A stretch of DNA of 64,000 nucleotides. Source: Rallus limicola (Eukaryota > Chordata > Aves > Gruiformes > Rallidae). This document shows positions 13,395 through 24,659 of the stretch, piece by piece. The notes below the pieces were generated by a model. It worked only from the letters and a program-made list of their open reading frames with translations. It ran no database searches and had not been told where the DNA came from. Position numbers and translations under genes: made by a program. Location: positions 24,922,015 to 24,986,014 of the forward strand of contig JAKCOZ010000012.1 of the NCBI GenBank assembly GCA_022605955.1, written 5' to 3'. Each line of letters begins with the position of its first letter. Positions within the stretch are counted from its first letter, which is position 1.

Positions 13395-13845
13395 CTCGGA
13401 TTCATAAACTATTGGCAAAGGAATTCCAGAGGGCTTTGTTTATTAGCATTAACATGAGTGTCTCTCGACTGCAAACATGCTTTTTGTGAGATCTTTAATA
13501 TTATATTTGTTTTTTCAGGGGTTCATCTCATTATTGACTGACTGCTGTTGATGGATTCCTAACAGGCTTAGCTTTTGCTGCTTTTTCCCCACTCCTTCAT
13601 TTATTGTTTCTGCTAAGGGACCCCACAAAATATTTTCATAATTGCTGAAATGGAAATTTACACTTTGTGCAATTAAATCCTATTCCTATTTTCCAGGGCT
13701 TTATGGAGTTGAAGACCTTTGGTTTGATATTCTGATCTACTTGAATAGTATAATTCCTGGATTTCATTCAGAATCAGCTTCTCTTGCTGTGTCTCAGCAC
13801 AAATGGATTGTGGCTTATTCTGTGGTGCTATCTTGTAAATATGAA
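13395..13845. other. copy A segment absent from the active intron
   Basis: Lies between blocks matching 53780 and 53798. The active gene lacks about 450 bases here. It is either an unrecognised insertion in copy A or intron DNA lost from the active gene. Confidence 0.6.
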
Positions 13846-14505
13846 TTCTTAATGCCAGTACCACACATGGAACAAAGAAACAAAAATATTTGTTAAATAC
13901 TTAAAATGAAAGCAAGAATCTGAAAGATGCCAGCCATATAAATGTAGAATAAAGAAGAGCTGGAGATACTAGTTTATTTGATCTGAGCCACTGGATTTGA
14001 AGCACTGTGACTTTGGGTTGTGAACAATGAGCTGCCACATCATAGGGCAATGGTTCTGTTGTCCCCCAGTAGCTTTGCAGAAATAGGTCTTGGATTGCTG
14101 CCCTCCTTTCTGGACATCCCCAAGAAAACTGTTAAAGAAAACAGCAAAGAGATGTATCAGCCATTTTCTCAATGTGAATTTTAGTTCTACCAGGCAAAGT
14201 AGTTTAGTAGTTTTTCACCACTTTTAGGAAAATTACTGTAAATGCTATTTATTTTTTTCTTCTTCAGATTTCACTGTAGCCCTAAGTAGGCAGAGGTTTG
14301 GTACATTAGCATGCTGACTGTTCAACCATGCTGTCAAGAGTGATATATATTCTGGTATATATCCAAATTAGTTTCAACTGGTGTAAGAACGCACTTAATT
14401 AGTCTTCAACACTAAGAATCAATAGGAAAATTAAAAACTAGCACTGTTATTAGGTCTCTGTTGAGACCTGGTCTCTGTTTACTTGTGAAAACAGTGGGAA
14501 TTTTG

Positions 14506-14775
14506 TTACCTCAAAAGTTTGGCACTGGAGCCAACTGGGTTTTTGCCATCTGGTTTCTGCAGCATCCCGGTGCGTAAGCACGTGAGGAAGTGTGTCCAGG
14601 CTGTGTTGGTCATGTTGCCAACCTGAGTAAAGCTGTTGGAGAACTTGTTTCCCCCTGGGATAGTCACTGTGATTATGCCAAGGCTGGTCAACCTCATCTC
14701 TTGTGGTGCACTGGCATCACCACTACTTACCTCACCAATTATTTTCTTTTCTGTCAGGCAATTAGCAGCACACAT
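14506..14775 (-). other. antisense open frame in copy A, coding status doubtful
   Basis: An 89-codon open frame on the - strand, also open at 55952-56209 in an SI intron. I do not recognise the product. About four base changes separate the copies in the compared part and three alter the amino acid, which argues against protein constraint. Confidence 0.25.
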
Positions 14776-17700
14776 ACCTCTTGTGCTTAGGGTAAGGTTA
14801 AGGTCACAACTTAATTCAACTCACATTAAAACTAAAACCACCAACCACAAGAGAAATCTCTAATATAAGCTTAAATTTATTTTGGCTGTCAGTAAAGTGA
14901 ATGCTTTTGGAATGCCTGCATGTCAAAAGAAAGCAGAGTGCATGCTAGAGCAATGGAAATAACTTTTCCATAACATATATCCATAGATATAGTCTTCACC
15001 TTAATCTTGAGATGAAAGAAATGTGGATAAATGAAGTATCTTGAACCATGGGACTTTCTGTGGGAATTCTGAGGGTTGGGTTAGCCATCCTTTTTCCATT
15101 AAACTATAAGTGTTTGAGAGAACTAAATTCTTCTGACTGCTCTCACAGCCTTTTTCCTTCATGATAGACTTTTTAGAAAAGCAGCAAGCAGATTGAGTAG
15201 TTATTCTGAATTGTTTTAAGAATTTTTACAAACTACTCACGCTGGTATTAAAATGATTTAAAGAGTTACATATGACAGATTTCATTGTTTTATTTGCAGA
15301 GAACCATGTCATTCAGCTCTCAGGACTTTGGTTTATGGCATATGCCAATTAATGCTGGTGCAGTCAGAGAAGTTCCAGTGTTCTCTAATTCATGTCCTAC
15401 TGTGTCCATAGACTGCTGTCAATGGCAAAAGTGTCAGAGCTTTCTTTAGCTCCACTGGAATGTGATGTAGTTCAGAAAATAGCTGAATCTGCAACAGTGA
15501 GAATGTACATTTTAGAATGAAGTTGGAATAATATTAGCATTGAGGTAAAAATAACACTACAATATTATGTGTATGTTTATTTTTTCTAAAAATAAGGTCC
15601 ACATCCTGCTGTTATTTGTTTATAGAGGCATTTTATCTAACTAGGCAGGTCTACATGTGATATCTGAATAGGTGTTTTCCTACCTCTGTCTTCTCATACA
15701 AATAACCACCTTCCAGATACTTAGGTGGCCCAGTTTCCCTGGTTTATCCCCCAGTTGCTAAAAGCTTCCTTCATCCTTAGCCACTGTCTGTTTCATTAGT
15801 GGAGGGCCCATGGCTCTCATTAAACATCCATTAAAGCAAGCAACTGGTGGGATTCAAAACTTTGCATCCCTTGTCCTCCACTGGAGATCACTGTTCTTCC
15901 AACAAAAGCAGAAGAAGGGAAAATAGGATTATGCTTCATTTCCCATGCCTCAGCTGATACTGCAAGGTTTACCCCCAGGAGGTAGGGACAGGTAGCTGGA
16001 GAAGGAAAGTATAGGAAACAGTCAGCTCCATTGGCTGGAGCACTTCTGTCAAAGCCTGCAGCTTCACTCACCATCTCCTTGAAGTACCAAAGTCCCCCTC
16101 AGATATTTCCTAGTAGAAAATGAGACATCTCAGCCCAGGTGTCTGTATTCTGAAGGGTTGCTGCACCCTGCAGGAAGGATGCTGCTGGGAGTTATTGTGC
16201 AGTCTGTTAGTGGGACAACTACAGAAAATGACAAAAAGTAACTTGTGCTCTGGAGGTGAAGTAGTGGCAATAATAAAAAATTAATTGGAATGAAAAAAAA
16301 AGTTAGAAAACATAAGTCTCTTCTTATTTTAACTATATCAAACATGTATCTCAAACTTTCAAACCTCTACCTTTTAAAATGTTGTGAAAGTTTGGGATGC
16401 TTTTAAGAAATAGAGCTGTGATTTGGCTGATTATTGCTGCTATAAATACAGAAGACCTTGGGTGGTAGCTGTATGTATGGGTGACAGCTATATGTACTCC
16501 TTTGTCAAGGCCTAAAATAACGAAGTGATTATTGTACTCACTTCTGTTGAGAAACAAAACAATAAAACATCCTATGATGTTATTTCCTGCCCAAAAGCTT
16601 AGAAGTTGCAGTCTTTTCAGGAAAACGTTTCCAATTTACTTATGACAGTGTTTTTCTTTTTGAAGATGGAAAATGTGCTGTATTGACTCAACTTCTTTTT
16701 CCAATGGCTTGTTATTTCCTCTCTTATGGATCCCTGGCCATAGATCATAAATATTATTGTAGTTTTTGCATGTAAAGTGCTTATTTAGGGTATTTCAAAG
16801 GATTAACTTGGAGTCATAGATCAACATTTAAGGAAAGCTAAGCAGGAGTAACAGTATAAAGTATCAGTATATTTTAGAAAAACTGCTTTCAGTGAATTTT
16901 TGGAGAAATTTAGAAAATTTGAATCTCCTGTGATACTGGCCTAAGGAAAAGAAAACAGTGTAAGATAACTATCAGTACATCAAAGACAAAATAGTGAGTG
17001 CAAAACTGAAAACTCAGATGAAAATTGTAATGAATGCTCAAGCTGGCTAAATCATGAGCTTGTCTTTGGCCTGAAGAAGAAAACATACAAAGAGACTATG
17101 TCAAGTCAAGTTACCATGGGAAATTCTTAGCCTTAACATACATATATTTATGTGTAATTTGAATTTCTTCATTCCTGTGGAAAATTGGTTTCTAGAAAAT
17201 CTGTTCTTAGGGTAATAACTGAAAAGCAATGAGTAATTGTTTCTCTCAACCTTGATGGGCCTTAGCTAAAGAACCCAATCTCCTTATAAAATTTTACTCC
17301 TCTCAGAGATGCAGGCAAATAAGAGAGCAGAAAAGAGTTATAAGAACATTTGCAGGTGTAGAAAGCATGCATCATGGGAAAAAGTTGTGTTACCTAAACT
17401 GTAAGATGAGAGGAAATACTAAAGGGATTTTAAAGACATAAATGGCTGCTACAATGGCAAATAACCTCCCACATTCCCAATGAACAAGGGAAAAGACAAA
17501 GCTTTAATTGCTTTGTTAGAAATGGGAAATGATTTACCACAAAGGTTAAGATAATGAATCCTGAAATCTGATCTTTAAAATATTACAAAATAAGAATCAT
17601 TACTAGAGAACAAGGTGAAACCACCATTAAAATGGATTAAAAAAAATATTTAAGTTAATATTTTCAAACATAGAAATGAATTTTTTCTCGTTGAAAAAAG

Positions 17701-18216
17701 ATAATTCTATATTATTTTTAACTTTTACAGAATCCAGCCAGGACAGCTTCTGAATGCTGTAATGATAACTAACAATTTATTGGTCTCTAGAACTGGCACA
17801 GTCCTGCTAGTTCCCTTTTCTCCCGGTTAATAAAAGTATGTAAAGGGCTCCGGTTTCCCCCCACATAACAAACTTCAGAGCAGCAGAAGTGAAAACTGAA
17901 TTAGAAAGGAGGTAAAAGTAGTGTTTGTGACTCTCAAAATATGGGCAATTTGAAAAGCATCTTTGCACGCTGTAGAAATAGAGCTGAATGTTTCCAAAGA
18001 GTGAGAGAAAGGCCTGCACCTTGTCTGAGCCCACAGAGCCTACTTCATGACTGAGATTTTTAGGATTTTTACTTTTTTTTTTACATTGAAAATATTTTGG
18101 CATATTTAATTTACAGCAGAGTGAAGTTCAGACACTATCTTTACTCAATATCGAGAAGAGATACAGTACAACAGGAATTCTGAGTAATATGATAACATAT
18201 TTTAGGAATAAGTATC

Positions 18217-18291
18217 AAGAAAAGCCTTAATTGTTATCTCCATCCTGATACAACACAACAAACATGTGAACAGCTTGGCTGTGTCTGGAAA
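18217..18291 (+). pseudogene. 3' part of a copy of SI coding exon 24
   Basis: Encodes NCY and the TTQQTCEQLGCVWK end of the exon, with the gtaagc donor kept. The first half of the exon and its acceptor are absent. Homology runs on into the following intron to about 19310. Confidence 0.9.
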
Positions 18292-19309
18292 GTAAGCAAA
18301 AATTGTTTCTCTAAACAAATGTGACAGAAATTCTGGTTTCTAGAACCATAGTTTTCTCTCTGTAGTTGTTTCAGTGGAAAAAGTAGTCTGGAAGTTTCTC
18401 AGATTTAAATCAAAAGGGGCACAGACATCAGCTGGAAGGTACTTGCAGATTTATTTACCTCACTAAAACATACACTGTTGGCAACAGTGTAAGTTCTTCC
18501 AAACTGTATCAGAAATTGAGGATAAATGTGGTAATTTATGAAAGATGGAAAGAAGTAATATAGAGTTATGGCAAAATAGAATAGATTTAAGGTCAGCGCC
18601 TTCAGCCACCTCTTCTGCTTCACTGGCATGGTGGCCTGCAAGGCTGCTTCCCTTTGTGTTGCCTTTGTGGTCACAGAAGCACATTTTTAATCCGAATGTT
18701 TCCTCTGGTTCTTGCTGTGGTAAGAAATCCTTCACTCCTCAGGAATTTTGATTGATGTGTGAACCTAACTGTGTATAACCACATTGAGGAGATATTTCCA
18801 AGCCATACCCCAGCTGAGGTGGTTGAGGGTTGGTCATGATTTGGTGGCACTACTGGGAATATCTTTTTTCCTCAATTTTGGATATTTGGAAAAGATTTTC
18901 CCCTGTTATGGACCTGTTATGGGCTGGGTATGTTTTGAGCCCTTGCTCAAGCTGAAAGGCTCTTTGAAGCAGGTGAGGACAGCTGAATAAATATTCATTA
19001 GCAATTCCGATGTGTGGAGCAGGCATAGCTTCATTCGAACAACTGGGCAGGATTGATCCAGAGGTGGAAGGCCAGTGCATTAACCTAATCATCTCCTCTA
19101 ACCTCAGGATACCTAGTTAGAGCATTTTTGTTCAGCTGTAGCAGGGAATGGAAAGTAATTTTGATCTCGCTGTCAGGAGATCTTGGATAAATAGGCTGTA
19201 ATTCTCAGTGGGTATTTTAACGATAATTCCTGTGAATAAAGCCAATGGAAAGGTCTCATCTGGTGTTGCCTGAATATCTAATGGGATTTGGGTACATCAC
19301 CTCTTTATT

Positions 19310-21609
19310 ATCCTCTCTTTATCCGTAGAGTAAAACACAAGTTTCTGTGCTTGCCTTTATTCAAGCACAGGTGTAAAGTAGAACTAACTGGCTCATATTT
19401 ATTACTGGTTTTTGAAAGTACTCCTGCTTACTGCTGCTTTCAGTTTCTCAGGAATTGTCCAGATGCTCAGAGGGCTGAACCACCTGCAGCTGCAGCACTG
19501 TCTGTCTCAGGACAAGCAGGCAAAGGCTTTCCTTTGCGTTTAGCAGCTTTAAAACCACTGACCCTGAGCAGATACTTTTCAAGGTATGTCTTAAAGCCAG
19601 TTTACCCAAGTAAAGAAACTTAACTGCTCACCTAACTGGGGAGCAGCTCTTGCTTGTACCAGTTCTGAGGAGGATTTACTTCATCCATGACAATGTCATA
19701 CTGTGCAAGCTGACCTGCATTATGAAATCAGATGGCCATGGTGTTATTTCACAGTACTTTAATTTGAGTGTAATTACTTGCCGTGGAGTGTTTCCTTGTC
19801 TCAGCTCACTCAAACACAACTTGCTGCCTGTTTCTGTTATGAGACAGCCAGCAAGGCTGTCCCAGGGTGATGCTCTGCCTTGTAATCCAGAGCACTCAGT
19901 CTAAAGAATGAAGAACAGGTCTGAACATTTTGATCATCTGCTGGGAACAGTAATTACTGAATGATAGTCTTACATAATTACTGTAATCAAAATACAAAAT
20001 ACTCTGTGTTTCTCAGTTTTGCTGGGATAGCCTGACTTACTCCTACAATGGATATTGGGTTTGCCTTACACTGTACATCCAGGGAGGCAAAATGAATATA
20101 GGGTTTTAACCATGTTAATCGGAGAAGGGCTCAATTACGTCCTCAATTGAAAACAAATTTAGCAGCAGTGGAAAGGGGAAGCTGTGACTTTTAAAATGCA
20201 AACCATGTGCATAAGGCTTTTCTTCTAAGGATTAATTTTCTCAATTCCAAGGCAAACATCGTTACCTGTTCCCTTCTGAATAGTCCCCCAGCCTCCTTCA
20301 GATAGCATCTGATCTCATGATAATAGATTTGTGCTGTTTCATTTCCAATTCAATGAGTAAGCAAGGAAACGGGCTCCTGTATAAGTCTTAGTGACCTTAA
20401 ACCCTTGGTACCTTTGATATCACCATAAAGGAAGAGACTATCAAGGCTGTGGGAATGTTTGATGGAGTGGATGTTATGTTTGGCAGCATGCCATCACAGC
20501 TCTGCCAGTCAGGGCAGGAGCACAACTGCTGACAGGACAGGAAGGGCTGTCTGATGCCTCTGCTGTCAGCCGAATCACACATGCCTGGGCATTGTGAGCA
20601 GACACTAATTTAACACTAAGAGGAATATTACCATCTTTTCTGGGTATGAAGTGCAAACTGACATGTAGTGAAAGATTTCCTTCTGGTTGGAGAGGTAAGG
20701 TAACAGAGATGACTCAAAAGCCAGAGCCCCTACCAGTGAGTGTCATAATCATGTGAAGGTAAATTTGGTCTTTGTGACATGAGTAATGGCTTTTCCTGAA
20801 CAGAGCTATGGCTCAGTCCTGGAGCAGAGAGCTGGCACCTCGAGTAAGCACTTGGCCATGCTCATCCTTGAGCAGCTCTACACTCGTCATACATTTTCTT
20901 TATATTTGAAAATGTAGCTGCAATTTTCAAAGCATTGTTGAAGTAGGGTAAAGCAAGCAGAGGCTGAAAATATCTGATAATGTGTTAGAAAGAAATAAAA
21001 GATACTAGAAAACTTACTGTTTGTCTTGGAAGAAATAATTACAGCATATTAGTCTAGTTTAATTACTACGGTAATTTAAGTGACTTGTGTATTTTTGCTG
21101 TAATTATAGTGTCACTAAAGCTGCAAATCCTGTAGAAAAATAAATAAATAGTGCCTTATTGAAGCAGCTGTTTAGGCAATTATTGTGGGGTGAGCATTGG
21201 AGAGCAGTGTGAGTTAATCAGTGCAGCTTTCTAACTAGTATCCTGGGTTAGTGCTTTGCTGTAAGGATCGTGAGTGCGTGTGCCTGGGCCGCAGAGCTGT
21301 GCTAAGGAAGTGGAGCTGTACTGCCTCCTTACCAGTCACATAGCAAAGACCAGCAGCATATGTTGCAGAGAAAGGTGCCTGTATCCTTGTCAGAGAAAGT
21401 GGGAAGAAAAATTCCTATATATTTTTTTTTTTTCCCCTAAATCTTACTTGGGCACCTTTGCAAACAATGGCCAGTTCTTTATATATGTATAAAATAATAT
21501 GTATTTAATTTTTAATTTTATGACTGAGGTTAATTTTTAATTCTGTTTCATCCACGTAACCTTTAGCATATGGTATTGAGGAAAAGTTAATTAATTATTT
21601 TCCTTTCAG
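19310..21609. other. region between isomaltase and sucrase remnants of copy A
   Basis: Homology to the visible SI gene stops at about 19310. No further exon remnant could be supported; this probably represents decayed sucrase-half introns whose active match lies beyond 64000. Confidence 0.5.
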
Positions 21610-21644
21610 ATGTGTTAGAGTTCAGTCTCTTTGGGATATCTTAT
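21610..21644 (+). pseudogene. remnant of a sucrase-half exon (LEFSLFGISY)
   Basis: After tttcag the sequence reads VLEFSLFGISY and ends at gtaaac, matching the end of the sucrase exon that carries the acid/base aspartate (MEFSLFGMSY in human SI). Everything upstream in that exon, including HWLGDN, is gone. The active counterpart lies beyond 64000. Confidence 0.75.
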
Positions 21645-21732
21645 GTAAACTAATGATTTGTTACCTTGCATGTTACTTTGATGCTCTTCAAGAATTTTTA
21701 TCATTCCAATTGGATTGTTTTGAAACTTTCAG

Positions 21733-21831
21733 ACAGGAACTCATATCTAACTCATATCAGAGTATGAGCTGTGTGTTCAGTGGATGCAGCTGGGTGCATT
21801 TTTACCCACATTTGACCAGAAAGGAACAAGG
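21733..21831 (+). pseudogene. remnant of a sucrase-half GADICGF exon with stop codon
   Basis: After tttcag it reads TGTHI-stop-LIS, then EYELCVQWMQLGAF, which aligns with TGADICGF and EYHLCTRWMQLGAFYP of sucrase. The stop replaces the conserved Cys, and the YPYSRNHN end is replaced by unrelated residues. The intron position matches coding exon 16 of the isomaltase half. Confidence 0.8.
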
Positions 21832-23085
21832 GTGAGTTGCAATTTATAACTGCTGTTAACGAGCCTTTGCCACACAGATGTAGAGACCAGACAGAAGATT
21901 ACACAAGTTGGCCTGGCTCACACCACACAAAGCACGTTCCCAGAAAACCAGGCAAGAAAGGAACACATTTGGCTTTGCATCAATTAAAACTCTTCTTTCT
22001 TTATAGGCTAGTTCTGCTGTAAGCCTCCCCACCACCAGTGAGGGGAGGTATTTATGCCCCCAGAGAGGCTGCTCTGGGGTTTGGGCTCTTGAAGGAAGGG
22101 TATTGCATTTTTGCCTCGACAAAATTCAGCTCCTGTTTCTTTTTCCCCCTATGCCACTTGTGTGGAAACACACTAGAGCAGCGAGACTGAACTCGAGTGC
22201 TTTTATGGCAAAGGCACTTAAAGGAGCAAACCTGACCTTGGTGCTCCCCACCCTAATTGTCCATAATTATACAACAAATGAGAAAATGGAGCAAGACTTG
22301 GCAATTTCTGAGCTTTGCACATTTGCCACCATCAGATATAGTGTTTCTTTTAAGAGTAAAGGGAAATAATTGCCTAAACTGCTGTTCTATATGGTAGAAA
22401 GCTGTAAAACAAGATAACTGGAAAAATAAAAAAAAAATGAAACAGCACTTCAGTTCCAGTTACAGCTTGAGGTCCAGCAGAGTAGAGCTATTTATATGGC
22501 ATGTATCTAATGGATTAAAGTCTCCTTTTCAAAAAGTGTGAGCTTTATCTTGCAGCGGCACACCTTTCGATGAGACTTTTAAAGCCTTTCAAAATGCAGA
22601 TTCAGGGTTATCATGTTGCTCCCAGTCTTGCCCAATTTGCCCAGGGTATTGTTCAATACTTTCAATAAAGATTGGAAGTGCTCCCTGACATCAGTCATTA
22701 GTGCTTTGGTCACTATAGTCATTAGTGCTTCGATCATGGTAGTGGTCATTGGGCTGGAATAAAAGGGAAGGAGGCAGAGCTGGAGGAGCACCAGGTAGCA
22801 AAAGTCTTCTAAAGTTCAAATTAGGTAAAGTTACTCCTTTGTCAAAGGATGTCATGTACTGAATTCATTAGTTTTTATAGTTACTTCATGATAAAGCAGG
22901 AGTGTTATGAGAAATTTCATATTATAGTAACGATTTCATTTGCTTTAATTTCCCAGTTTCTTTATTCATTTTAAAATTAATTTGGGTTAATTATACATGT
23001 TCACAAAACTGTATTATCAAGTGAAATTAAATTCTTTCTTCAGCCCTAGTAAACTTTATTGATAGTACAAGGTCATGCTTGTAGT
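21832..23085. other. spacer between copy A and the SI flank
   Basis: No exon or known mobile element recognised. The right boundary is where homology to 4.15 kb begins. Confidence 0.5.
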
Positions 23086-23549
23086 CAAACTATTCCTTCC
23101 TTGGACAAAGTTTTCCCAGAGTGAGTGATGCGTTATTAAATCTGTAGAGATTTTTTTATCAATACTTCCTTAATAACACAGCTCAATATTTAACTGTGAG
23201 GATAACTATTTACCAAGGTCCTGCATAGCTGCTGCTAAACATTTGGTGTTTCTTAGGGTGCTGGTCACTGTGAAAGTGATTGCCAACTTGTCTTGGCTCT
23301 AGCATAACCCTGTATGCCCAAGGATGTTGGAGATATTCCTTTCTTCTGTTGGCAGCATAGCAATCTGGGCTCCTTATGGGACCTACATAAGCACCTATTA
23401 TAAAAGTTATACTGCGCTCAGGAAGCTCCATGGCCAGTTTTGCATCCTGTAGACATATCAATTTAAGACTACAAAAATGATGGGGTTGAGTTTTCTTCCC
23501 TAGTTTGGCTACTTCCCTGCTCCTGTCTTTCCATTCTCTATTGGTATCT

Positions 23550-24260
23550 CCCTTGCCTTTTTCTCTTTCAAGGGCCATTGTCTACAGCTGATTTTGTGGG
23601 ACATGTCAATGTCCAATTCTCTGCAGATCATGACTCCTAAACACCATGGGTCCTCTCAAGTGTCAAGATCATTTAGCTGCAGGCTAGGCTGGGAACTTTG
23701 CTCTCCCAGCAGCCATCAAAGAGGAGAGATTGCCTGGTCCTGGTACCTTTCTACCCCAGGCTGGGTCACTAAGGGATTTTTCTCTGATTATACACAGCAA
23801 TGGCCAGAGCTTGAGTCAAGCCATGAAGGCAGTGTTCAAATGATTTGCTATGCAAATAAGGGAGCTTGGCCTCATGATTTTGCCTTGATGTTTGAAGGAG
23901 AGGAGATTGTATGAGAGAGTGTGATAGAATGGAGATGGAGTGGCCACAGGGTAATGTACTTGTGCTGGGAGATTTGTCATGTGGAGAGTGTAAACACATC
24001 TTAAGAATGAGGGGAAAAAACACCGTATATTAATGGGATGGAGCCATGCAGAAATTTATGGTGCTGAGCCTAGGGATGACAGTGGTATTAAAGAACCTCA
24101 AATGAGCTGCAAGATATGTGACTCTTCTGGTTAATGAGTGGTGGTGCTCACACCTCAGGGTGTAGAGGGAGGAAGGGGTGTTTTGTGTCTTCCTGGAACA
24201 CAGAAAATCTGTACGTGCTGATTTTGGAGCTGCTGCTCACAAATTCCAGCTACTGTGCCT
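23550..24260 (+). repeat. high-identity duplicated block, SI flank copy
   Basis: About 97% identical by eye to 5345-6060. It contains no recognisable gene; stops break all frames and the short open frames are not conserved. It may hold promoter-distal regulatory DNA of SI or simply be a recent conversion tract. Confidence 0.8.
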
Positions 24261-24659
24261 TGACTGGGTTTTTGTGGTATTTGCTGTACCCATGATGTTA
24301 CCAGCATCTCAAGAAATAACTGTCACCCACAGAGAATGTCAGCCCAACAAATGCTCTGCACCGTGTAACTTTAATTGCTGCCTCTGCCTCTGAATTCACG
24401 TAGGACTCAAGGAAGGATGAGTGTACCTATGGAGTTTGCAGAGGGAGATCCAATGGGCTGAAGAGAAGGATCACATTTTCAAATCTGGATATTTGGAAAA
24501 GGAAAGAAAACAGATTGTATCCTTCTACTGAACAGACCAGGTCTTCAACAAAAGAGAAAAATTCAGCTGAGCAAAATCAGTTGATGCATACAGATTTGCA
24601 CAGGAGGAAGGCTGAGGTTTCTCCGTGCTGGGTGTATCTCCCACTGCATCAGCCTTTGT

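Noticed and set aside
20010..20045. CTGGGATAGCCTGACTTAC, possibly a relic of coding exon 27 (WDS...LP) in copy A
   Set aside because: Only a handful of bases agree after a cag acceptor and the downstream sequence does not follow the exon; too weak to call.
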